From assembly GCA_964427285.1 (NCBI GenBank), contig CAYRTS010000091.1:1-10997 (forward strand): DNA of 10,997 bases, read 5' to 3'. The position numbers were made by a program, and so were the translations under genes. This stretch comes from SPCO01 sp964427285. GTDB lineage: Bacteria; Chloroflexota; Limnocylindria; Limnocylindrales; CSP1-4. Positions 1 through 4,659 of this stretch are shown here, piece by piece; within the stretch, counting starts at the first letter, position 1, and every line of letters starts with the position of its first letter. The notes under the pieces were generated by a model. That model was not told where the DNA came from. It saw only the letters and a list, made by a program, of their open reading frames with translations, and ran no database searches.

Positions 1-398
1 CGGCCGGGGTCGAAGCGCATGTCCAGCGGCCCGCCGGCGCGGAAGCCGAACCCGCGATCGCGGTCGGCGAGCTGATAACTTGAGAGCCCAAGATCGAACA
101 GGCACCCGTCGACCGCGCCGAAGCCTGCGGCCGGCGCCACCGCAGCCAGTTCGCGGAAGTTCGATTGCCGGATCATGAGGCGGTCCCCGAAGCGTGGCCG
201 CAGCCGCGCATCGACCCGCGCCGCCGCCATCGCGTCGGCATCAAGCCCCAGCAGACGCCCGTCCGGACTGGTCGCTTCCAGAATCCGCTCGGTGTGCCCA
301 CCGCCGCCCAGGGTGGCGTCGATGTGAAGGCCGCCGGGCATGGGGGCGAGCATCTGCATGACCTCCTCCACCAGCACCGGCAGGTGCCCTTCGTCCAT
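1..398 (-). CDS. rsmH: 16S rRNA (cytosine-1402-N4)-methyltransferase RsmH, N-terminal part (cut by window edge)
   Basis: RsmH (MraW) is a cytoplasmic SAM-dependent enzyme that N4-methylates C1402 of 16S rRNA in the decoding centre. Only the first 132 codons are present; the gene continues beyond base 1. Visible family blocks are HLPVLVEEV (residues 5-13), the SAM-binding loop DATLGGGGH (27-35), a GLDAD segment after the next strand, FDLGLSSYQL, and RGFGF followed by GGPLDMRFDP near the cut. These match the standard N-terminal half of RsmH. The chosen ATG (396-398) is preceded by GGAGG four bases upstream and puts HLPVL at the usual distance from the start. It lies 60 bp downstream of mraZ on the same strand, the classic first two genes of the dcw cluster, so it is presumably co-transcribed from the mraZ promoter. 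Confidence 0.95.
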   Translation of the reverse strand, partial: MDEGHLPVLVEEVMQMLAPMPGGLHIDATLGGGGHTERILEATSPDGRLLGLDADAMAAARVDARLRPRFGDRLMIRQSNFRELAAVAPAAGFGAVDGCLFDLGLSSYQLADRDRGFGFRAGGPLDMRFDPG

Positions 399-458
399 CT
401 CTCCTCCATCCCGATTGAACGGATCCCGAGCGGATCCTGGAAGCGCATGTGGTTCGAG

Positions 459-887
459 CTAGATTCCGAGCCCCTCAAAGGCGCGGGCCAGCTCGTCTGG
501 ATCCTCGAGTGCGCGGCGGTACTCGTCCCATCGCTCGGCGGCCCAGATTTCCGCGTGGTCGCGCGATCCGACGATCACCGCTTCCGCCCCCAGGCCGATC
601 GAGCCGCGCAAGTACGCAGGCAGCAGGATTCGGCCCTGTCGATCCAGCTCGACTTCATTGGCACGACCGAAGATCGAGCGCTGAAACAGCCGGGCGGTAG
701 GGTTGGTCAGGGCAAGGTTGCCGATCTTTTCAGAGAGCTCATCCCAGCCCGCCTTGGTGTGGATGGCCAGGCAGTTGTCGAGCCAGGCCGAGACCATCGA
801 GCCGGGATCAAGGCGCGCTCGGAACTTTACCGGGACGGCCATCCGTCCCTTGTCGTCCACCGAGTGCCGGTACTCGCCGGTGAACAC
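459..887 (-). CDS. mraZ: Transcriptional regulator MraZ
   Basis: MraZ is a DNA-binding protein with two SpoVT/AbrB-type swapped-hairpin domains. It forms rings and represses its own dcw operon promoter. The 142-residue product matches the family length. The first domain begins FTGEYRHSVDDKGR (DKGR at 12-15, followed by AVPVKFR) and the second carries ELDRQGRILLPAYLR (DRQGR at 82-86). The frame stays open well upstream, but the near-invariant N-terminus is M-F-x-G-E-Y, so I start at the GTG at 885-887. A weak AGGGG lies 11 bases upstream. Longer versions would start within or upstream of the promoter and are unlikely. Three direct repeats that fit known MraZ boxes sit between promoter and gene (941-966), so autoregulation is the natural inference. 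rsmH follows after 60 bp. Confidence 0.95.
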   Translation of the reverse strand: MFTGEYRHSVDDKGRMAVPVKFRARLDPGSMVSAWLDNCLAIHTKAGWDELSEKIGNLALTNPTARLFQRSIFGRANEVELDRQGRILLPAYLRGSIGLGAEAVIVGSRDHAEIWAAERWDEYRRALEDPDELARAFEGLGI

Positions 888-940
888 TGTCGGGTCTACC
901 CCTGCATCCGGTCGCCTGGGTCGCGCGGGGCCGTTCTTCC

Positions 941-966
941 CCACTTTACGCCACTTGACGCCACTT
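941..966 (-). promoter_or_regulatory. MraZ operator: three direct repeats with 10-bp period
   Basis: Reading the minus strand, AAGTGG occurs three times at exact 10-bp spacing (966-961, 956-951, 946-941), with CGTC and CGTA as the spacers. In E. coli MraZ binds TGGG-type direct repeats at 10-bp period, and in mollicutes AAAGTG-type repeats, always just upstream of mraZ. Sequence, spacing and position all agree. The boxes cover roughly +1 to +26 of the predicted transcript, where bound MraZ would block initiation or escape. Confidence 0.85.
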
Positions 967-972
967 CCCTGT

Positions 973-1000
973 ATTCTAGCGCCAGAAACCGGCGCGTCAA
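973..1000 (-). promoter_or_regulatory. mraZ / dcw cluster promoter
   Basis: On the minus strand TTGACG (1000-995) is separated by 16 bases from TAGAAT (978-973), giving a near-consensus sigma-70-type promoter. This is the best -35/-10 pair I found in the window. Predicted transcription start is about 966, at the first MraZ box, leaving a leader of about 78 nt before the mraZ GTG. Confidence 0.75.
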
Positions 1001-1095
1001 GGCCGATTTCGTCTTCCTGTGTCGTATTTCGCACCTGTCGATGGGCAGCGAGCCTACGCAGCGTCACCCCCTGATGGGGCAGCGACGTTGACACG

Positions 1096-1147
1096 CCGGA
1101 CCGGCCCGGACCAAGCCGGACCGGCCCGGACCAAGCCGGACCGGCCC
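1096..1147. repeat. 20-bp tandem repeat, about 2.6 copies
   Basis: The unit CCGGACCGGCCCGGACCAAG occurs exactly at 1096-1115 and 1116-1135, with a partial third copy to 1147. The inverse of its last ten bases, CTTGGTCCGG, appears at 1204-1213, so either full unit could form a 10-bp stem with that site. The array begins about 95 bp upstream of the mraZ -35 box. Function unknown. Confidence 0.85.
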
Positions 1148-1214
1148 TGTGAGTGAGGCTGCTCCGATGGCCCCCCTTCGATCACCCCGGTTGGGCCCGA
1201 TACCTTGGTCCGGT

Positions 1215-1229
1215 TCAACTCCCGGTTGA
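1215..1229. promoter_or_regulatory. Operator-like palindrome, copy 1 (TCAAC-N5-GTTGA)
   Basis: TCAAC (1215-1219) and GTTGA (1225-1229) are inverted with a 5-bp gap. The second half also forms GTTGAGTCAAC with a third half-site at 1231-1235. The same half-sites and spacing recur at 1308-1322. This looks like a dimeric repressor or activator site, but the cognate protein is not identifiable from this window. Confidence 0.45.
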
Positions 1230-1307
1230 GTCAACGGCATGAACGTGCAGGGTCCAACGCCTACACTGCAATCTGGGCACCCGTCCACGTGGAGCTGTGG
1301 TCGGGAC

Positions 1308-1322
1308 TCAACTGCCAGTTGA
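1308..1322. promoter_or_regulatory. Operator-like palindrome, copy 2 (TCAACTG-C-CAGTTGA)
   Basis: This is a perfect 7-1-7 palindrome sharing half-sites and spacing with copy 1. Read on the opposite strand and including one flanking base each side, it matches copy 1 at 14 of 17 positions. The start-to-start distance is 93 bp. It could be a regulatory pair or the two arms of a larger structure. Confidence 0.45.
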
Positions 1323-1362
1323 ATGCCTGGCGGGAGTGGCTGGCGTGGCGGGAGCACCGCCC

Positions 1363-1393
1363 GGGGCGGGACGGGCGTGGCGGGCGTGGCGGG
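1363..1393 (+). other. Potential G-quadruplex run
   Basis: Five G-tracts of at least three (1363-1366, 1368-1370, 1373-1375, 1382-1384, 1391-1393) are separated by loops of 1, 2, 6 and 6 bases, fitting the usual quadruplex pattern on the plus strand. The last two loops are the same CGTGGC. It partly overlaps the hairpin at 1389-1409, so the two folds would compete. Confidence 0.5.
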
Positions 1394-1409
1394 CATAGGA
1401 CATGCCCGC
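1389..1409 (-). terminator. GC-rich hairpin downstream of the LysM gene (candidate terminator, no U-tract)
   Basis: A perfect 8-bp stem, GCGGGCAT with ATGCCCGC, closes a 5-base loop about 30 nt after the LysM stop codon. No T-run follows on the minus strand, so it may be a U-less transcript-end hairpin or simply an RNA-stabilising structure. Confidence 0.4.
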
Positions 1410-1438
1410 ATCCGCGGCCCCCGCAGGACCGGGTGGGA

Positions 1439-2302
1439 CTACAACGCGGGAGGCGGCAACCGCAGTTCCTGGTCCGGGATGAGCTGGGTCGTCTCCGTCC
1501 AGGGGTTGAGCTCGATCACCACATCAAGGGGGAACCCGAAGTATCGGGCGATGCTCACGAGATTGTCGCCGCTGCGAACCGTGTAGATCCAGCACTCGGG
1601 CTCATCCGGGCACGGCTTGAGCAGCAGGTAGCGGTCGGAACTGGATTGCGGTGTTGGCGCGGGCGACTGCGTCGGTGCGCGCGTCGGGATGACCACCGGC
1701 GTGGGGGTCGGAGTCACCGCGGGCTGGCTCGCAACCTCGGTCGGCCGGGGCGTGGGCGCCGAGGTTGAATCGGTCACCATGGGTGACGGGGCCGCTGACG
1801 GGACCACCGCTGATGCGCTCGCGGCAGCGACGGAACCTGACGATGCCCCAGGCGCCGAAGGCGACGCCAATCCGGCTCCCGGATCGCCGGCGGCAACGGC
1901 CCGGAGATCCAGACCGCCGTTGGCCACGACAAAGCCGACCGATAGCACGAACGACGCGGCCAGGACCAGGAGCGAACCGACGATCGATGGTGTCAGGCGC
2001 GGCCCCTGCCCGGAGATCTCCGGGCCCATCTCGGCGCGGCCCCGCGCGCGGATGAACCGCTGGCAGCCGACATGGGTGCTTGCCAGGCAGGCGAACTCCT
2101 GCTGGCGACGCGACTGGGGAGCTGGATCGCCCAGAGCGATGCAGCGATTGTCGGCATCTGGCCAGTGAACCGGATCGCCATGGGCGCCGTCCTCGGTCGA
2201 GGAGCGAAGGTACGGGCAAATGCGCGACTCAGCGGCGACGCTGGCGCCCGGCGGATGTACGAGGGCTGGCGACGGCAACGGATCGGCTGGCTCGTCCCGC
2301 AC
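1439..2302 (-). CDS. Membrane-anchored LysM protein with N-terminal four-cysteine module
   Basis: This 287-residue protein is predicted to bind peptidoglycan from a membrane anchor. Residues 1-100 are cytoplasmic and contain C29, C54, C72 and C80 in a pattern (CPYL, later NRC, then FACL-x5-GC-QRF) that I recall from chloroflexotan proteins and which could bind zinc or an Fe-S cluster. One transmembrane helix lies at about 106-127. Residues 130-222 are an Ala/Pro/Ser/Thr-rich linker with TPTPTP-type stretches. C231 and C237 may form a disulfide. The LysM domain occupies about 239-284 (YTVRSGDNLVSIARYFG, then VIELNP, ending LIPDQELRLP). The GTG start (2300-2302) has a strong SD, AGGAGGGG at 2305-2312. 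An internal ATG at residue 92 would remove the Cys module and has a poorer site. It is divergent from the small gene at 2397. Exact role unknown. Confidence 0.85.
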   Translation of the reverse strand: MRDEPADPLPSPALVHPPGASVAAESRICPYLRSSTEDGAHGDPVHWPDADNRCIALGDPAPQSRRQQEFACLASTHVGCQRFIRARGRAEMGPEISGQGPRLTPSIVGSLLVLAASFVLSVGFVVANGGLDLRAVAAGDPGAGLASPSAPGASSGSVAAASASAVVPSAAPSPMVTDSTSAPTPRPTEVASQPAVTPTPTPVVIPTRAPTQSPAPTPQSSSDRYLLLKPCPDEPECWIYTVRSGDNLVSIARYFGFPLDVVIELNPWTETTQLIPDQELRLPPPAL

Positions 2303-2357
2303 GTCCCCTCCTGCTTGCCTCGACTCGAACGGCGCGGAGTCTAGTACCTTTCGCGCG

Positions 2358-2387
2358 TTGCCGCGGGTCGCCGTTCGATGCTAGGCT
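2358..2387 (+). promoter_or_regulatory. Promoter of the small cysteine protein gene (extended -10, possibly leaderless)
   Basis: TTGCCG (2358-2363), an 18-bp spacer and TAGGCT (2382-2387) preceded by TGC (2379-2381, an extended -10 TGn) lie just upstream of the ATG at 2397. Only nine bases separate the -10 box from the ATG, so the transcript would begin at or within a few bases of the start codon. Confidence 0.5.
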
Positions 2388-2396
2388 CAACGGTGC

Positions 2397-2639
2397 ATGG
2401 CGCTCCCGCTTCCCGATATCCCGGCGCAACCCAACCCCTTCCACCTCGCCCCGCATCGCATCAGGCGATGCACGTTTCGGCGGCTGATCGACGTCGAATA
2501 CCGCCACGAGCGGGTCTACGACGTGGAGTGCCTTTTTCCAGATCGCAAGGTGCCGATCCCGCTCGGCGACCTCGAGTCGGCGCTGCCGATCTGCAACTCC
2601 TGCACGGCGCCGCATATCTTCCGCCCCGACGAGGACTGA
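2397..2639 (+). CDS. Small cysteine-containing protein of unknown function (80 aa)
   Basis: I do not recognise the family. The 80-residue product has cysteines at 25, 45, 66 and 69; the last two form CNSC near the C-terminus, so a zinc-binding fold is possible. The sequence is rich in Arg and Asp/Glu, has no membrane segment or signal peptide, and starts with a Pro-rich stretch. Codon use is typical of a real high-GC gene, with G or C at most third positions. An extended -10 promoter sits nine bases upstream of the ATG and no Shine-Dalgarno sequence is visible, so leaderless translation is likely. It is divergent from the LysM gene and convergent with the RNase P RNA gene, whose 3' end is about 30 bp away. 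It may be a conserved lineage-specific protein. Confidence 0.75.
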   Translation: MALPLPDIPAQPNPFHLAPHRIRRCTFRRLIDVEYRHERVYDVECLFPDRKVPIPLGDLESALPICNSCTAPHIFRPDED

Positions 2640-2668
2640 CCGTCAGGTCAAGGATCCAGACGGCGATC

Positions 2669-3048
2669 GCGTCAGCGAGGCGATCTGTAAGCCGAGTTCT
2701 GTCCCGTCGGCCTCGCGGCTGACGGGGATGGCCATCCATCTGGGGCCGGCGGTTACCCGACGGCTCATGCGGCCGACCCGAGGGCTGGGCAGCGCACCTC
2801 TCCCCCGCTGACGGTTGCCCGTCAGCGGGTTACGCCCTCCTATTTGGCCTTGCTCCGGGTGGAGTTTGCCCGTTTCACTCCGACCGCCGGCTCACACCGG
2901 CACTCGGCATCGTCACTGTGGCACTGGTCCTCGCCTTGCGGCGGGCGGGCGTTACCCGCCACCCTGCGCTGAGGAGCTCGGACTTTCCTCACACCGCCGG
3001 CAGGTCTCCCCGCCACGGCGCGCGACCATCCGATCGCCTCGCTGACGG
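2669..3048 (-). ncRNA. rnpB: RNase P RNA, bacterial class A
   Basis: This is the catalytic RNA of ribonuclease P, which matures tRNA 5' ends. On the minus strand all the conserved blocks occur in order: GAGGAAAGTCCGAGCTC near the 5' end, CCAGTGCCACAG, then GGGCAAACTCCACCCGGAG running into CAAGGCCAAATAGG, and ACAGAACTCGGCTTACAG near the 3' end. The ends pair in P1: 2670-2685 and 3032-3047 are perfectly complementary over 16 bp, which sets the boundaries to within a few bases. At about 380 nt the length is normal for class A. A TAAGAT box at 3053-3058 would start transcription at P1. The gene is thus independently transcribed, although read-through from rnhA upstream on the same strand is possible. 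Confidence 0.96.
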
Positions 3049-3052
3049 TTCG

Positions 3053-3058
3053 ATCTTA
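3053..3058 (-). promoter_or_regulatory. -10 box of the RNase P RNA gene
   Basis: TAAGAT on the minus strand ends six bases before the P1 stem, exactly where a -10 box should be for a transcript beginning at P1. No convincing -35 element is visible at 16-18 bp upstream (GCGGTG at 17 bp). Confidence 0.5.
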
Positions 3059-3129
3059 CGCTGCGGCAGCCGAAACACCGCGGGACCTCCTCCCTGGCCG
3101 CCAGGGCGCAGCCGTCCCATCCACCTCGC

Positions 3130-3148
3130 CCGGTACGGCGAGTACCGG
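3130..3148. repeat. Hairpin CCGGTAC-N5-GTACCGG
   Basis: A perfect 7-bp inverted repeat with a 5-base spacer (GGCGA on the plus strand) lies between rnpB and rnhA. It closely resembles the hairpin at 3235-3253 (same CGGTAC/GTACCG core and same loop length). It could be a protein-binding site or an RNA hairpin in the rnhA-rnpB spacer. Confidence 0.5.
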
Positions 3149-3230
3149 ATTCCGGATGAACCCCTCGTCGACTTGCTCGAAATCCACAAGGAAGCGTCGA
3201 ATCTGCCGGCGGACCACGGTGCTTCGTGCG

Positions 3231-3253
3231 GAAAGCGGTACTCAAGGTACCGC
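3231..3253 (-). terminator. Hairpin downstream of rnhA (candidate weak terminator)
   Basis: A perfect 7-bp stem, GCGGTAC with GTACCGC, and a 5-base loop lie 48 bp past the rnhA stop on the minus strand. Only TTTC follows the stem, so termination would be weak. It may mark the end of the icd-sdhCAB-rnhA transcript before the separately promoted rnpB. Confidence 0.4.
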
Positions 3254-3300
3254 GGCTGTCAGCCTCAGAGACGATGGACCGCGCGTACGGGGCGAGTCGG

Positions 3301-3771
3301 TCAGCCGCCGGGTCGACGAACGATCACCACCGGACCGCCGGCCCCGACACGGTCGATCGCCTCGTTGGCCAGGGCGTCCGCGACCGAATTCAGTGCCCGC
3401 GGGACATGCGTCGCGCTCCAGCGCTCGAAACCAGCGAGGTTCTGCCGACAGGCAGCCCAGAGCGGGATGAGCTTGGCGTCCTTGACCCGCCAGCGACCGG
3501 ACAGCTGCTCGACGATCAGCTTGGAATCCAGCAACAGGTGGACCTGCCGTGCGCCAAGTTCACGCGCGAGGTCGAGCGCCCGAACCGTGCCCGTGTACTC
3601 GGCGACATTGTTGGTCTGCACGCCCAGGAATTCAGAGATCGAGGCGTCCGGAGCTGCGCGATGATCCCGGGCGTCGGGACGCGAGAGGTCGTACAGGGCA
3701 GCCCCGAGTGACGCCGGCCCCGGATTGCCACGCGCCGCTCCGTCGGTCCTGATCACGAAGCCCTCGATCAC
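3301..3771 (-). CDS. rnhA: Ribonuclease HI
   Basis: The enzyme cleaves the RNA strand of RNA-DNA hybrids in the cytoplasm (R-loops, primer removal). All four acidic catalytic residues are visible in their usual settings: D10 in IRTDGAARGNPGP, E58 in TNNVAEYTG, D82 in LLLDSKLIVEQL and D132 in NSVADALANEA. H122 lies in HVPRALN, the pattern seen in the short archaeal/Gram-positive-like RNase HI branch. The 156 residues match a stand-alone catalytic domain without a hybrid-binding domain. A somewhat long loop occupies residues 30-48. The start is GTG (3769-3771); no good SD is visible, and a second in-frame GTG five codons later cannot be excluded. It lies 51 bp downstream of sdhB on the same strand and probably shares its transcript, though it has no metabolic link to it. 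Confidence 0.93.
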   Translation of the reverse strand: MIEGFVIRTDGAARGNPGPASLGAALYDLSRPDARDHRAAPDASISEFLGVQTNNVAEYTGTVRALDLARELGARQVHLLLDSKLIVEQLSGRWRVKDAKLIPLWAACRQNLAGFERWSATHVPRALNSVADALANEAIDRVGAGGPVVIVRRPGG

Positions 3772-3822
3772 GCCAGGCGCCCCGCGGTCACGCCCGCCGC
3801 CAGGCGCCCAGCCAGGGCGCTC

Positions 3823-4647
3823 TCAACCGGCTGCCCCGTCGACTGGCGGAGGATTGCCCTGGAGCATCGGCAACTCGACCCGACGGCTGCCGCCCGAACC
3901 CGCGCCGCCCCCTCGGAGTCGCCGCCAGACCATCTGGATCGGGTCGTAATAGGCGTCGGCGACACGTTCCTTGAGCGGAATGATCGCGTTGTCCGTGATC
4001 TTGATGTGCTCGGGACAGACCTCGGTGCAGCACTTGGTGATGTTGCACAAGCCGATCCCGCCGCTCTCCTTGAGATACTCGCGCCGATCCGCCGTGTCGA
4101 TCGGATGCATCTCCAGGCCGGCGGTCCGAACCAGGTAGCGGGGCCCCATGAATGGCGATTCGGTCTCGTGATTGCGCAGGACGTGGCAGACGTCCTGACA
4201 CAGGAAGCACTCGATGCACTTTCGGTATTCCTGCACCCGCTCGATGTCCTGTTGCTGCCAGCGCCAATCCTCCTGCGGCACGTCCGCGGGCGGGGTGAAC
4301 GGCTGGATCGTCTTGTTGACCTCGTAGTTCCAGGACACATCGGTCACCAGGTCGCGAATGAGCGGGAAGGCGCGCATCGGCTCGACGGTGATCGTCTCAG
4401 CCAAGTCAAAGTCGGACAGGCGCGTCTTGCAAGTCAAGCGTGGGCGTCCGTCCACCTCCGCGCTGCACGAGCCGCACTTGGCGGCCTTGCAGTTCCAGCG
4501 CACGGCCAGGTCCGGCGCCGCGTGGCCCTGGATCCAGTGCAGGGCATCGAGCACGACCATGCCCTCCCCCACCGGTACCGTGAATTCCTCGAAATGCCCG
4601 GCAGTCTCTGGGTCGCCGCGGAAGACCTTCAGGTGCGCGTCCGGCAT
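3823..4647 (-). CDS. sdhB: Succinate dehydrogenase iron-sulfur subunit
   Basis: SdhB passes electrons from the flavin subunit to the membrane quinone site. The N-terminal ferredoxin fold carries C53, C58, C61 and C73 for the [2Fe-2S] cluster. The C-terminal domain has C144, C147, C150 and C154 (KCIECFLCQDVC) for [4Fe-4S], and C201, C207 and C211 followed by proline (GLCNITKCCTEVCP) for [3Fe-4S]. An extra cysteine, C206, sits next to C207. The last about 30 residues form a Gly/Arg/Pro-rich tail without family motifs. At 274 residues it is slightly longer than usual because of that tail. The ATG (4645-4647) has GGAGAG a few bases upstream and lies 12 bp after the sdhA stop, so translation is closely linked. 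Order sdhC-sdhA-sdhB is as in actinobacterial Sdh1 operons. Confidence 0.96.
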   Translation of the reverse strand: MPDAHLKVFRGDPETAGHFEEFTVPVGEGMVVLDALHWIQGHAAPDLAVRWNCKAAKCGSCSAEVDGRPRLTCKTRLSDFDLAETITVEPMRAFPLIRDLVTDVSWNYEVNKTIQPFTPPADVPQEDWRWQQQDIERVQEYRKCIECFLCQDVCHVLRNHETESPFMGPRYLVRTAGLEMHPIDTADRREYLKESGGIGLCNITKCCTEVCPEHIKITDNAIIPLKERVADAYYDPIQMVWRRLRGGGAGSGGSRRVELPMLQGNPPPVDGAAG

Positions 4648-4659
4648 CGGTCTCTCCGT

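Larger units (their letters stand above)
1001..1438. other. Gene-free region between the LysM gene and the mraZ promoter
   Basis: I find no credible gene here; the open frames lack recognisable domains and look like GC-rich chance frames. The stretch holds a 20-bp tandem repeat, two 15-bp palindromes about 93 bp apart, a CCACGTGG palindrome at 1285-1292 between them, a G-rich run and a strong hairpin just after the LysM stop. No tRNA or known riboswitch fold was recognised. Confidence 0.6.

Noticed and set aside
1067..1079. CCCC-TGAT-GGGG hairpin upstream of the mraZ promoter as a terminator
   Set aside because: Short stem, no T-run on either strand and more than 350 bp from the LysM stop.
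165..1091. Long plus-strand open frame of about 308 codons opposite rsmH/mraZ
   Set aside because: It lies antisense to two well-supported conserved genes, has no recognisable domain, and is explained by the high-GC antisense frame effect.
1205..1240. T-arm-like GGTTCAACTCC as part of a tRNA
   Set aside because: The flanking bases do not form a 5-bp T stem, and no acceptor, D or anticodon arm can be built around it.
2637..2650. Short inverted repeat TGACC-GTCA-GGTCA between the small gene and rnpB as a two-way terminator
   Set aside because: The stem is only 5 bp, includes the stop codon and has no U-tract in either direction.
2952..3245. Minus-strand open frames overlapping the 5' half of the RNase P RNA
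   Set aside because: They run through the conserved RNase P core, have no domain and no good ribosome site.
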